Positions 32,437 through 41,244 of a stretch of 64,000 nt of DNA are shown in pieces. Numbering within the stretch: position 1 is the stretch's first letter; each line of letters starts with the position of its first letter. The notes under the pieces were generated by a model. That model worked only from the letters and a program-made list of their open reading frames with translations. It did not search any database and was not told the origin of the DNA. The stretch spans positions 5,345 to 69,344 of the forward strand of contig CAYTEO010000009.1 in the NCBI GenBank assembly GCA_964436825.1. Reading direction: 5' to 3'. Source of the stretch: CAYTEO01 sp964436825. Lineage in GTDB: Bacteria; Krumholzibacteriota; Krumholzibacteriia; LZORAL124-64-63. The translations under genes were made by a program, and so were the position numbers.

Positions 32437-33144
32437 TTACGTCGTGATCGGAACGATCGCCGAGTTGAAGTGGATGATCAGCGGCAGGATCAGGAATCCC
32501 ACCGCCAGCAGGACGGCGAAGACCAGGGCCGCGCCGCCCAGCAGCGGCATCCACTTGTCGCTGTTCCAGCCCAGGGACTGGAAGGCGCTCCAGAAACCGT
32601 GCCGCAGGTGCAGGCCCAGCAGGATCATGACGGCCACGTAGCCGAAGGCGATGACCGGGCTCTTGAAGGCGGTCACGACCACCGAGTAGAGGTCCTTCAT
32701 CTCGGTCCCGTCGGGCGCGGTCCAGGTCCCGGTCTGGGTGAACTTGAACATCTGGACGTGCCCGATGACGAAGACGATGATCAGGATCCCGGTGACGATC
32801 ATGCTGCGCGACGAGAGGGTCTTGCGGCTCTTGCCGCCGGCGTTGCGCAGGACCTTGTACTTCACGGGACGGGCCCGCTCCTTGTCCAGCAGGGCGACGC
32901 TGACCGCCGCAACCATGTGGACCAGGAACAGGACGACCAGACCGGCCTCGAAGACGATGACCACCAGCCCGTGCAGCAGGTGCTCCAGGAAGTGGGCGTA
33001 GCCGTTGAACGCCTCGGGGCCCTTCAGCAGCATCAGGTTGCCCAGCAGGTGGACGCAGATGAAGCCGAACAGCATGAGCCCGGTGATGCCCGTCAGGAAC
33101 TTCTTGCCGACGGACGACCAGACGACCGATCGAAAGGTGGACAT
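32437..33144 (-). CDS. sdhC: Succinate dehydrogenase cytochrome b subunit (b558 family)
   Basis: This 235-residue protein has five transmembrane helices and histidines in the usual positions for two b-type hemes: CVHLLGNL, EHLLHGL, FLVHMV, VIGHVQMF and HLRHGFW. This is the single-membrane-subunit type B succinate:quinone oxidoreductase, so no SdhD is needed. The ATG at 33144 is chosen because GGGAGACGATTCC precedes it; the longer open frame upstream lacks such a site. First gene of sdhCAB. Confidence 0.92.
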   Translation of the reverse strand: MSTFRSVVWSSVGKKFLTGITGLMLFGFICVHLLGNLMLLKGPEAFNGYAHFLEHLLHGLVVIVFEAGLVVLFLVHMVAAVSVALLDKERARPVKYKVLRNAGGKSRKTLSSRSMIVTGILIIVFVIGHVQMFKFTQTGTWTAPDGTEMKDLYSVVVTAFKSPVIAFGYVAVMILLGLHLRHGFWSAFQSLGWNSDKWMPLLGGAALVFAVLLAVGFLILPLIIHFNSAIVPITT

Positions 33145-33257
33145 GGAATCGTCTCCCTGGGTTGGGGACAACACCGCGTGATCACAACCTCTCTTGAATA
33201 GCACCCGGTCGGGGGGAGATCAAGGAGCGATCGGGGGGCGGGAGGGGAAGAAGAAAG

Positions 33258-33290
33258 ACGGGAGCTGTCCCTCTTGGGGACGGCCCCCGT
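33258..33290 (-). terminator. Rho-independent terminator after pntB
   Basis: A 13-base stem with one mismatch and two G-U pairs and a 7-base loop, followed on the minus strand by CTTTCTTCTT. It lies 37 bases after the pntB stop and separates the pnt and sdh operons. Confidence 0.65.
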
Positions 33291-33326
33291 CGGGCCTGTC
33301 GCGGGCCGGAACGCCGCTCCCTCTCC

Positions 33327-34727
33327 CTACCCCTCCTTCAGCGCCTCGTTCAGTTCCATGATGGCCTGCTTGCCGTCGCCGAACATCATCAGGCAGTTGT
33401 CGGCGGCGAACAGCGGGTTGGGGATGCCGGCGAAACCGGGGCTGAGGCTCCGCTTGACGACCACCACGGTGCGCGCCTTGTCGGCGTCGATGATGGGCAT
33501 GCCGGCGATGGGGCTGCTCGGGTCGGTGCGGGCCACCGGGTTGACCACGTCGTTGGCGCCGATGACCAGGCAGACGTCCACCTGCTCCATCTCCGGGTTG
33601 ATCTTGTCCATCTCCTTGAGCTTGTCGTACGGGACGTCGGCCTCGGCCAGCAGGACGTTCATGTGTCCCGGCATGCGGCCGGCCACGGGGTGGATGCCGT
33701 ACTCCACGGTGACCCCGCGCGCCTCGAGGATGTTGGCCAGGTCGCGCACCGCGTGCTGCGCCTGGGCCACGGCCATCCCGTACCCGGGGACGATGACCAC
33801 GCGCTGGGCGGCGTCGAACAGCATGGCCACCTCCTCGGGCGTCGTCGACTTGACCTTGCCGGCGTAGACGTCGTCGGCGCTGGGACCGTCCGCGGACGGG
33901 GCCAGGGTGCCGAACAGGACGTTGGCCAGCGACCGGTTCATGGCCACGCACATGATCCGCGTGAGGATCAGCCCCGAGGCGCCCACCAGCGACCCGGCGA
34001 TGATCAGCACGTTGTTCATCAGGACGAACCCGGTGGCGGCCGCCGCCAGGCCCGAGTAGGAGTTCAGCAGGGAGATGACCACCGGCATGTCGGCGCCGCC
34101 GATGGGGATGGTCAGGCCGATCCCCAGCAGCCCGGCCACGGCCACGATCAGCCAGTAGGGCAGCAGGTGCGACGGATCGACGGACAGCCAGACGACCCCG
34201 CCGACGGCCGCCGCCGCCAGCAGGCCGTTCAGCAACTTCTGCCCCGGGAAATGGATGGCGTTGCCGTTGACCAGCCCCGACAGCTTGCCGAAGGCGATCA
34301 GCGAGCCGGTCAGCGTCACCGCGCCGATCAGGCCCGACAGGCCGGTGGAGACGGCCATCGCCAGGCCGGGCACCTGCCCGTGGTGGACGGCGATCAGGAT
34401 GGCCGTGGCGGCCACCAGCGCCGAGGCGCCGCCGCCGAAGCCGTTGAACAGGGCGACCATCTCCGGCATCTGGGTCATCTGCACCCGCGTGGCGGCGATC
34501 GCGCCGATGATCGTCCCGATGGCCACCCCCAGCAGGATGTACTGGTAGCTGAGGCCGTTGGCCAGCAGCGTCACCCCGACGGCCAGCAGCATGCCGACGG
34601 CGCCGGTCAGGTTGCCGCGGACGGCGGTGCGGGGGTGGGTCAGCCCCTTGATGCCCTGGATGAACAGGGCCGCGGCGAGCAGGTAGACCAGGTTGACCCA
34701 GCCGGTATCGATCAGGGATGTGTTCAA
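33327..34727 (-). CDS. pntB: NAD(P) transhydrogenase beta subunit
   Basis: This 466-residue protein has about nine N-terminal helices and then the soluble NADP-binding domain III. That domain shows VVIVPGYGMAVAQAQH near 290, then GRMPGHMNVLLAEADVPYD near 330, VCLVIGANDVVNP near 370 and VVVVKRSLSPGFAG near 410. It works with PntAa and PntAb to move hydride from NADH to NADP using the proton gradient. The start is probably TTG at 34727 with GAGGTGAGACC upstream, since no ATG precedes the first helix. Last gene of pntAa-pntAb-pntB. Confidence 0.95.
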   Translation of the reverse strand: MNTSLIDTGWVNLVYLLAAALFIQGIKGLTHPRTAVRGNLTGAVGMLLAVGVTLLANGLSYQYILLGVAIGTIIGAIAATRVQMTQMPEMVALFNGFGGGASALVAATAILIAVHHGQVPGLAMAVSTGLSGLIGAVTLTGSLIAFGKLSGLVNGNAIHFPGQKLLNGLLAAAAVGGVVWLSVDPSHLLPYWLIVAVAGLLGIGLTIPIGGADMPVVISLLNSYSGLAAAATGFVLMNNVLIIAGSLVGASGLILTRIMCVAMNRSLANVLFGTLAPSADGPSADDVYAGKVKSTTPEEVAMLFDAAQRVVIVPGYGMAVAQAQHAVRDLANILEARGVTVEYGIHPVAGRMPGHMNVLLAEADVPYDKLKEMDKINPEMEQVDVCLVIGANDVVNPVARTDPSSPIAGMPIIDADKARTVVVVKRSLSPGFAGIPNPLFAADNCLMMFGDGKQAIMELNEALKEG

Positions 34728-34731
34728 GGTC

Positions 34732-35013
34732 TCACCTCTTCCGCTTGAACATCGCCAGCATGCGATGGGTCACCATGAACCCGCCGACGACGTTGATGGT
34801 GGCGAACGCGATGGCCGTCACGGCCAGGACGGTCCCCAGCGTCGTGTTGTCCGACCGCGTGGCGATGACCGCGCCGATGAGCGTGATCCCCGAGATGGCG
34901 TTGGAGCCCGACATCAGCGGGGTGTGCAGCGTGGGCGGCACCTTGGTGATGACCTCGAACCCGACGTACATCGCCAGGACGAAGACCGTGATCGCGGCGA
35001 CGAGTGCTTCCAT
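34732..35013 (-). CDS. pntAb: NAD(P) transhydrogenase alpha subunit, membrane part
   Basis: This 93-residue protein with three helices corresponds to domain II of the alpha chain (PPTLHTPLMSGSNAISGIT), which in Escherichia coli is fused to the NAD-binding domain. Here it is a separate gene, as in Rhodospirillum-type three-gene transhydrogenases. It starts directly after the pntAa stop and ends 5 bases before pntB. Confidence 0.94.
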   Translation of the reverse strand: MEALVAAITVFVLAMYVGFEVITKVPPTLHTPLMSGSNAISGITLIGAVIATRSDNTTLGTVLAVTAIAFATINVVGGFMVTHRMLAMFKRKR

Positions 35014-36183
35014 CTACTCCTCTCCTTCCGTTCCGGCGGCCGGCAGGCCCAGGGACTCGCGCAGCCTGGGGTGGACGACCTCGCCGCCGTCGCAGACCAG
35101 GGTGCCGGCGACGATCTCGTCGGACGTGTCGACGGCCAGTTCCCCGTCCTTCAGCAGGACCTTCAGGAAGATCTCGACGTTGCGGGAGAACATCTGGCTG
35201 GCGTGATAGGCCTTGCGGGAGACCAGGTCGGTCAACCCGACGATGGTCACGCCGTGGCGCTCGACGACCTCGCCCGGGACGGTCAACTCGCAGTTGCCGC
35301 CGCGCTCGGCGGCCAGGTCGACGATGACCGATCCGGGCGCCATTCCCCGGACCATCGGCTCGGTGACCAGCACCGGGGCCCGCTTGCCGGGGATGGCGGC
35401 CGTCGTGACGACGACGTCGTTGCGGACGACGACCTCCTGCATCTGCTCCTGCTGGCGGCGCAGGAACTCCTCGCTCTGCTCCTTGGCGTAGCCGCCGGCG
35501 TCCTCCGCGTCGGCGGTCTCCAGGTCGAACTCGACGAACTTGGCGCCCACGGAGATCACCTGGTCCCGGACGGCGGGCCGCACGTCGTAGGCCTCGACGA
35601 CGGCACCGAGCCGCTTGGCGGTGGCGATGGCCTGCAGGCCGGCGACCCCGACCCCGACGACGAAGACGCGCGCCGGCGCGAGGGTCCCGGCCGCGGTCAT
35701 CAGCATGGGAAACAGGCGCGGCAGGCGGCCGGCCGCCTCCAGGACCGCCTGGAACCCGGCCACCGTCGCCATGGAGGAGAGGACGTCCATGCTCTGGGCC
35801 CGCGTGATCCGCGGCATCAGCTCCAGGGCGAACGCCCGGACCCGCCGGTCGGCCAACCGGGCCACGCCGCCGGGATCGCCCAGGGGATCGAGCATCCCGA
35901 TGACGGTCTGTCCCTCGCGCAGCCGGTCCCGCAGGTCCGCGCCGGGGCCGCCCGCCGCCTCGCCGACGGCCAGCAGCAGGTCGGCCCGGCCGAACAGGTC
36001 TTCGCGGGTGACGATCTCCGCCCCCTTGTCACGGTACTCGTCGTCGGGATAGCCGGCGGCGACGCCGGCCCCCTGCTCGACGACGACGGTCGCGCCCTGC
36101 TTGACCAGTGACGGCACCGACGGGGGGACCAGCGCCACGCGCCGCTCCCCCGGGGCCGTCTCCCGCACCACGCCAATGATCAT
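35014..36183 (-). CDS. pntAa: NAD(P) transhydrogenase alpha subunit, NAD-binding part
   Basis: This 389-residue protein belongs to the alanine dehydrogenase/PntA family. The N-terminal VRETAPGERRVALVPPSV block, the NAD Rossmann motif GVGVAGLQAIATAKRLGA near 175 and VEAYDVRPAVRDQ near 200 are diagnostic. It is the soluble domain I of transhydrogenase. The ATG at 36183 (before IIGVVRETAPG) follows AACAAGGAGTGGACG. First gene of the operon, with a sigma-70-like promoter about 60 bases upstream. Confidence 0.94.
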   Translation of the reverse strand: MIIGVVRETAPGERRVALVPPSVPSLVKQGATVVVEQGAGVAAGYPDDEYRDKGAEIVTREDLFGRADLLLAVGEAAGGPGADLRDRLREGQTVIGMLDPLGDPGGVARLADRRVRAFALELMPRITRAQSMDVLSSMATVAGFQAVLEAAGRLPRLFPMLMTAAGTLAPARVFVVGVGVAGLQAIATAKRLGAVVEAYDVRPAVRDQVISVGAKFVEFDLETADAEDAGGYAKEQSEEFLRRQQEQMQEVVVRNDVVVTTAAIPGKRAPVLVTEPMVRGMAPGSVIVDLAAERGGNCELTVPGEVVERHGVTIVGLTDLVSRKAYHASQMFSRNVEIFLKVLLKDGELAVDTSDEIVAGTLVCDGGEVVHPRLRESLGLPAAGTEGEE

Positions 36184-36243
36184 CGTCCACTCCTTGTTGC
36201 TGTCCGCGGCCCGAGTGGCCGCCATCCGACGATGGTTGTCATC

Positions 36244-36272
36244 TCTATAACAGCATTCACCGCGAATGGAAA
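36244..36272 (-). promoter_or_regulatory. Sigma-70-like promoter of the pnt operon
   Basis: On the minus strand, TTTCCA (36272-36267), a 17-base spacer, then TATAGA (36249-36244), about 60 bases before the pntAa ATG. The rest of the 36184-36468 intergenic region holds only short inverted repeats and no gene. Confidence 0.45.
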
Positions 36273-36399
36273 CATCCAGTCGAGTCTGTCGCCGGCCGCG
36301 GAAGGGACGACGCAGCGGTGACGCGAGATTGAAAGATAATACCCATCCTAATTCTATGCTATGTTTCCGGACGGAAAATCGTGTCCGGTCCCGGACCCT

Positions 36400-36417
36400 C
36401 CTGCCGGGGCCGGCAGG
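36400..36417 (-). terminator. Possible terminator after the suf operon
   Basis: CCTGCCG, GGGC, CGGCAGG forms a short 7-base-pair hairpin about 50 bases after the sufT stop. It is stable but has no T run. Confidence 0.35.
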
Positions 36418-36468
36418 CGCGCGTCCGTTGCCCGGCCGTGGCGCTCCCCTTCCCGTCCCCCGCTACGC

Positions 36469-36789
36469 TCACTCCCAGATGCCCAGCTCTGCCTTCACCT
36501 CGTCGGTGGCATCGACGCGCGGGTCCCAGGGCGGGTCCCAGACCAGATCGATCTCGCAGTGGTGGACCCCGGGCACGCCGAGGACGGCGTTGCGGGCCTC
36601 CTCCATGATCTGGGGTGCCAGCGGGCACATGGGACTGGTCAGGGTCATCTCGACGGTGACGTCGCCGGTGTCGGGATCGATCTCGATGCCGCGGACCAGG
36701 CCCATGTCGACGATGGAGAGGCGCAGGTCGGGATCCACCACCGGTCGCAACGCCTCCAGGATCCCGGCCTGGCTGGGGACCTCACTCAT
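36469..36789 (-). CDS. sufT: SufT / MIP18-family (DUF59) iron-sulfur assembly factor
   Basis: This 106-residue protein is of the MIP18/PaaD-like DUF59 family. Its N-terminal half has EALRPVVDPDLRLSIVDMGLVRG, and near 50-60 TLTSPMCPLAPQIMEE holds the conserved cysteine. Such proteins assist maturation or transfer of iron-sulfur clusters and often end suf operons. Its start overlaps the sufU stop by 8 bases. Confidence 0.9.
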   Translation of the reverse strand: MSEVPSQAGILEALRPVVDPDLRLSIVDMGLVRGIEIDPDTGDVTVEMTLTSPMCPLAPQIMEEARNAVLGVPGVHHCEIDLVWDPPWDPRVDATDEVKAELGIWE

Positions 36790-37267
36790 GATTCTCCTCC
36801 TCGGTGGAGACCTCCCCCGCCGGGCGCCGCTGCTCGGCGGCGAGCAGCGCCTCCAGCAGGGTGATCCACGGCAGCAGGGCGCACTTGACCCGCACCGGGA
36901 ACCTGCGGACGCCGGTCAGGACCTCCAGGTCGCCGGGATCCAGTTCGTCTGGCAGCTCGCCCCGGTCGTCGTGCATGACGGCGCGGAAGGCCTCGGCCAG
37001 GCGGCGGGCCTCCTCACGCGTGCGGCCGCGCACCAGGTCGGCCAGGATGGAACCGCTGGCCCGGGAGATGGCGCAGCCGTCGGTCACGACGGCCACGTCG
37101 GCGATCCGGTCCCCGTCCCACTTCAGCTGCAGGGTCACCTCGTCGCCGCAGGAGGGGTTCTTGCCGGCCGCCTCGGTGTCCGGGTCGGGCAAGGGCTCGG
37201 CGGCGTGGGGGCGGCGGTGGTGATCGAGGATCACCTCCCGGTAGAGGGCGTCCATCTCCATGGTCAT
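36782..37267 (-). CDS. sufU: SufU iron-sulfur scaffold / zinc-dependent sulfurtransferase
   Basis: This 161-residue protein has the three conserved cysteines and aspartate of the SufU/NifU-N/IscU family: NPSCGDEV near 42, DGCAISRASGS near 67 and VKCALLPW near 130. In the suf context it accepts sulfur from SufS. ATG at 37267 overlaps the sufS stop (ATGA). A second ATG two codons later is possible. Slightly longer than typical SufU because of an acidic tail. Confidence 0.92.
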   Translation of the reverse strand: MTMEMDALYREVILDHHRRPHAAEPLPDPDTEAAGKNPSCGDEVTLQLKWDGDRIADVAVVTDGCAISRASGSILADLVRGRTREEARRLAEAFRAVMHDDRGELPDELDPGDLEVLTGVRRFPVRVKCALLPWITLLEALLAAEQRRPAGEVSTEEENHE

Positions 37268-38556
37268 GCTCCGAAGACGCTCCTGGCGTAGCCGATGGCC
37301 TCGACCAGGGCGTCGATCTCGTCGTGGGTGGTGTGGACGGCGAAGCTGGCCCGGGTCGTCGCCACCACCCCCAGGCGGCGGTGCAGCGGCTGCGCGCAGT
37401 GGTGGCCGGCCCGGACGGCCACGCCGCGGGCGTCCAGCAGCTGGGCCATGTCGTGGGGGTGGACGGCCGGATCGTGGAAGCTGACCAGCCCGCCGCGGGC
37501 GGCCGGATCGGCCGGACCGTAGAGGGTCAGCCCCAGGGCGGCCAGCCGCTCCCAGGCATAGCCGGTGATCTCGATCTCGTGGGTCCGCACCTGCTGGAGG
37601 GTCACCTCGTCCAGCATGTCCAGGGCGGGCGGGAAGGCCGCCGCCGCCGCCACGTTGGGCGTGCCAGCCTCGAAGCGCCACGGGATGTCCGCCCAGGTGG
37701 CGCCCTCGAGCGTGACCGTCTCGATCATCTCCCCGCCGCCCCAGGCCGGCTCCAGGCGCGCCAGCGCCTCCTCGGTGCCGACCAGGAAGCCCAGCCCGAA
37801 CGGACCATAGCACTTGTGGGCGGAGAAGGCGAGCAGGTCCGCGCCCAGCTCGGCGAAGATCAGCGGCAGGTGCCCCACCGACTGGGCGGCGTCGACGACG
37901 ACCACCGCACCCACCCGGTGGGCGGCCGCGGCGATCTCGGCCACGGGGTTGATCGTCCCCAGGACGTTGGAGACGTGGGTCAGCGCGACGACCCGCGTCC
38001 GCTCCCCCAGCAGATCCGGCAGGCGGGACAGGTCCAGCTCGCCCGAGTCGGTCACCGGTACGAAGCGCAGGACCAGCCCGCGGTCGCGGGCGATCATCTG
38101 CCACGGGACGAGGTTGGCGTGGTGCTCCATCCCGGTCAGGACGATCTCGTCCCCCGCCCGCAGCGACGGGGCCAGTCCCCTGGCGACCAGGTTCAGGCTC
38201 GCCGTCGTCCCGCCGGTGACGACGACCTGCTCGGGACGGCGCACCCCCAGGAAGCGGGCCACCCGCCGTCGGCACCCCTCGTAGAGATCGGTGGCCTCGG
38301 CCGCCAGGGTGTGCATCCCGCGGTGGACGTTGGCGTTGTGCTCGCGGTGGAAGCGCGCCTCGGCGGCGATGACCGCCTCGGGGCGCTGGGTCGTGGCGGC
38401 CGAGTCCAGGTAGACCAGCGGCCGGCCTCCGATCGTCCGCGCCAGGGCGGGGAACCGCTCCCGCAGCAGGGCGCCGCAGCGGTCGCACTCGCCGGTCTGG
38501 GCGGCGCAGGCGCGGCTGCCCGTCGGGGCGGGGAGAGCGTGACGACGGCTACCCAT
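37264..38556 (-). CDS. sufS: SufS cysteine desulfurase with a cysteine-containing N-terminal extension
   Basis: This 430-residue pyridoxal-phosphate enzyme removes sulfur from cysteine. The PLP lysine is in AFSAHKCYGPFG (residue about 250), and the catalytic cysteine in RAGHHCAQPLH near 380 is typical of SufS. The first about 30 residues are an extension with three cysteines in a C-x6-C-x2-C pattern, before the usual SufS beginning (PALARTIGG...YLDSAATTQRP). GGAGGCGGTGTG precedes the ATG, supporting this start. ATG shares its first base with the last base of the sufD stop. Confidence 0.93.
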   Translation of the reverse strand: MGSRRHALPAPTGSRACAAQTGECDRCGALLRERFPALARTIGGRPLVYLDSAATTQRPEAVIAAEARFHREHNANVHRGMHTLAAEATDLYEGCRRRVARFLGVRRPEQVVVTGGTTASLNLVARGLAPSLRAGDEIVLTGMEHHANLVPWQMIARDRGLVLRFVPVTDSGELDLSRLPDLLGERTRVVALTHVSNVLGTINPVAEIAAAAHRVGAVVVVDAAQSVGHLPLIFAELGADLLAFSAHKCYGPFGLGFLVGTEEALARLEPAWGGGEMIETVTLEGATWADIPWRFEAGTPNVAAAAAFPPALDMLDEVTLQQVRTHEIEITGYAWERLAALGLTLYGPADPAARGGLVSFHDPAVHPHDMAQLLDARGVAVRAGHHCAQPLHRRLGVVATTRASFAVHTTHDEIDALVEAIGYARSVFGA

Positions 38557-39833
38557 CACACCGCCTCCTGCCAGCTCTCGATCCGCGCCAGGACGCTCGC
38601 GTCCAGCGACGCGCGCACGCCGTCGGGCAGGCGGGAGAGGGTCGGCTCCAGGAACCCGCGCACGACCAGGCGCAGGGCGGCGTCGGGATCGAGGCCGCGG
38701 CTCTGCAGGTAGAAGAGCTGGTCCGGGTCCACCGGCGCGACCGTGGCGCCGTGGCTGCAGGAGACGTCCTCGTTGAGGATCTCCAGCTCGGGGATCGTGT
38801 CCGCCCGCGCCCCGTCCGACAGCAGCAGGTTGCGGTTCTGCTGGTAGGCCTCGGCGCCGGTGGCCTGCTCCTCGATCCGGATCAGGCCGGTGTAGCCGAC
38901 GCGGCCGCGGCCGGCGGCGACGGTCCGGAAGTCGATGTCGCTGCCGGTCCGCGGGGCCAGGTGGCGGTGGCGCGTGTGCTGGTCCAGGTGGCGACCGCCT
39001 CCGTCGGCCAGGGCGACGCCGATCATCTCGCTCCGCGCCCCGGCGCCGGCCAGGTCGGACGCGATCTCCAGCTTCGTCCGTCCGCCGCCCAGGACGGCGA
39101 AGGCGGTCAGCAGCCCGGCGTCCCGCTCCAGGCGGGCGCGGCGGTGCAGGTAGCCGGCGACGTCGTCGTCCCAGCGCTGGACCAGCAGATGCCGCACGCG
39201 CGCCCCGGCGCCGACCGACAGCAGTGTCGCCCCCAGGACGCGGCGGGCGTCGCCGCGGTGCTCCTCCAGGAGGGTCACCTCGCTGGACCGCCCGGCGAGC
39301 AGCACCAGGCGCGGGAGCGACAGCGGGGCGACGGCGTCGCAGACGACGTGGACCGGCGCCTCCAGCCGCGTCCCGTCGGGCACCCGCAGCAGCAGGCCGG
39401 CGTTCCATGCCGCCGCGTTGAGGCGGGGGAAGAAACCGTCGTCGTCGAGCCCGTCGGCCAGGGCGAGATCGGCGCCCGACGCCTCGGCCAGCGGGACGGC
39501 GACCAGCCCGGCCCGGCGGGCCGCCTCGCCCAGCTCGACACGGGGCGCCCGGCCCGGGGCCAGGGAGACGACGGCGGCGGCGCCGGCGAGGTCGGCGGCA
39601 CGGTCGGCGGCCGGCGCCTCCCGCGCCAGTCCCTCCCAGCTCTCCGGCAACAGCGTCTCCGGATCGGTGAAGCGCCACAGGTGGACGGACCGGTCGGGCA
39701 GTGCCATGTCGACCAGCCGCTCCAGGATGGCTTGGCGCCGCCGGTCATCGGCCTCGCCCAGGCGGCGGGCCAGCTCCTCCAGCAGTTCCCGCGCCGGCAG
39801 GTTCGGCGCGGCCAGGGTCGTCGTATCAGCCAA
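38556..39833 (-). CDS. sufD: SufD subunit of the SufBCD scaffold
   Basis: This 425-residue protein has the beta-helix of the SufB/SufD family, with the C-terminal motif AYQQNRNLLLSDGARADTIPELEI and CSHGATVAPVDPDQLFYLQSRGL. It lacks the SufB-specific catalytic residues. The start is TTG at 39833, which follows GGAGGGCTCCG; it overlaps sufB by 8 bases. Forms SufBC2D with SufB and SufC. Confidence 0.9.
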   Translation of the reverse strand: MADTTTLAAPNLPARELLEELARRLGEADDRRRQAILERLVDMALPDRSVHLWRFTDPETLLPESWEGLAREAPAADRAADLAGAAAVVSLAPGRAPRVELGEAARRAGLVAVPLAEASGADLALADGLDDDGFFPRLNAAAWNAGLLLRVPDGTRLEAPVHVVCDAVAPLSLPRLVLLAGRSSEVTLLEEHRGDARRVLGATLLSVGAGARVRHLLVQRWDDDVAGYLHRRARLERDAGLLTAFAVLGGGRTKLEIASDLAGAGARSEMIGVALADGGGRHLDQHTRHRHLAPRTGSDIDFRTVAAGRGRVGYTGLIRIEEQATGAEAYQQNRNLLLSDGARADTIPELEILNEDVSCSHGATVAPVDPDQLFYLQSRGLDPDAALRLVVRGFLEPTLSRLPDGVRASLDASVLARIESWQEAV

Positions 39834-41244
39834 CGGAGCCCTCCATTTCCAGCTCGATGAGCCTGTTCAGCTCCACGGCGTACTCCATGGGCAGTTCCTT
39901 GACGAACGGCTCGATGAAACCGCCCACCACCATCAGGCGGGCCTGGTCCTCGTCCAGGCCCCGGCTCTGCAGGTAGAAGAGCTGCTCCTCGGCCAGCTTG
40001 GAGACGCGGGCCTCGTGCTCGACGCTGGCGTCGCGCTCGGCGATGTCCATCGTCGGGTAGGTGTCGCTGCGGGCCCGCTCGCCGATGAGCAGGGCGTCGC
40101 ACTCCACGCTCGTGCGGCACCCGGTGGCGCCCTTGCGGATCTGGACCAGGCCGCGGTAGCTGCTGCGGCCGTCGTCCTTGGAGATCGACTTGGAGATGAT
40201 CCGCGAGGTGGTCCGCGGCGCCGCGTGGATCATCTTGGCGCCGGCGTCCTGGTGCTGGCCGTGCCCGGCGAAGGCGATCGAGAGCACCTCGCCGTGGGCC
40301 CCCTCGCCCCGCAGGACGATGGCCGGGTACTTCATGGTCAGCTTGCTGCCGATGTTCCCGTCGACCCACTCGACCAGGGCGTTGGCGTAGGCGTGGGCCC
40401 GCTTGGTGACCAGGTTGAAGACGTTGGTCGACCAGTTCTGGATCGTCGTGTAGCGGATGTGGGCCCCGGGCAGCGCCACCAGTTCGACGACGGCGGCGTG
40501 GAGCGAGTCCGAGGAGTAGGTCGGCGCGGTACACCCCTCGATGTAGTGCACCGAGCTGCCCTCGTCGGCGATGATCAGCGTCCGCTCGAACTGGCCCATG
40601 TTCTCGGTGTTGATCCGGAAGTAGGCCTGCAGCGGGATCTTCACGTCCACCCCGGGCGGGACGTAGATGAACGAGCCGCCCGACCAGGCCGCCGTGTTCA
40701 GGGCGGAGAACTTGTTGTCGCCCGGCGGGATGATCTTGCCGAACCAGCGGCGGACGATGTCGGGATGCTCGCGCAGGCCGCTGTCCATGTCCATGAACAG
40801 GACGCCCTGCTTCTCCAGGTCCTTGCGGATGGAGTGGTAGACGACCTCGCTCTCGTACTGGGCCGTCACGCCGGCCAGGAACTTCCGCTCGGCCTCGGGC
40901 ACGCCCAGGCGGTCGAAGGTCTTCTTGATCTGGTCGGGAACGTCGTCCCAGTCCCGGGCCTGCTCCCCCCTGGGCTTGACGTAGTAGTGGATGTTGTCGA
41001 AGTCGATCTCGCCGAGCAGCTCCTGGTTCCCCCAGCGCGGCATCGGCTTGGCCAGGAAGATGTCCAGGGCGCGGTGACGCATCTCGCGCATCCAGTCGGG
41101 TTCCCCCTTCCTGCGCGAGATCATCTCGACGACCTCGTGGTCGATCCCCTTGGGCACCTTGATCTGGTAGTCGTCCGGGTCGTGGAAGCCGTAGCGCTCC
41201 GTGTAGTCGGCGTTGATCCCCGCGACCTGGTGCTTCGTGCTCAT
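39826..41244 (-). CDS. sufB: SufB subunit of the SufBCD scaffold
   Basis: This 472-residue protein is a typical SufB of normal length. It has KIPLQAYFRINTENMGQFERTLIIADEGSSVHYIEGCTAP near 225-265 with the cysteine, and near 370 GCRTSVECDALLIGERARSDTYPTMDI. The SufBC2D complex builds iron-sulfur clusters and requires ATP from SufC. Start overlaps sufC stop (ATGA). Confidence 0.97.
   Translation of the reverse strand: MSTKHQVAGINADYTERYGFHDPDDYQIKVPKGIDHEVVEMISRRKGEPDWMREMRHRALDIFLAKPMPRWGNQELLGEIDFDNIHYYVKPRGEQARDWDDVPDQIKKTFDRLGVPEAERKFLAGVTAQYESEVVYHSIRKDLEKQGVLFMDMDSGLREHPDIVRRWFGKIIPPGDNKFSALNTAAWSGGSFIYVPPGVDVKIPLQAYFRINTENMGQFERTLIIADEGSSVHYIEGCTAPTYSSDSLHAAVVELVALPGAHIRYTTIQNWSTNVFNLVTKRAHAYANALVEWVDGNIGSKLTMKYPAIVLRGEGAHGEVLSIAFAGHGQHQDAGAKMIHAAPRTTSRIISKSISKDDGRSSYRGLVQIRKGATGCRTSVECDALLIGERARSDTYPTMDIAERDASVEHEARVSKLAEEQLFYLQSRGLDEDQARLMVVGGFIEPFVKELPMEYAVELNRLIELEMEGSVG

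Noticed and set aside
33178..33185. GTGATCAC palindrome upstream of sdhC
   Set aside because: Only 8 bases; chance occurrence is likely and it lacks the spacing of Rex or CRP sites.
36184..36468. Intergenic region searched for a small RNA or tRNA
   Set aside because: Only short inverted repeats; no tRNA arms, T-loop sequence or conserved RNA features.
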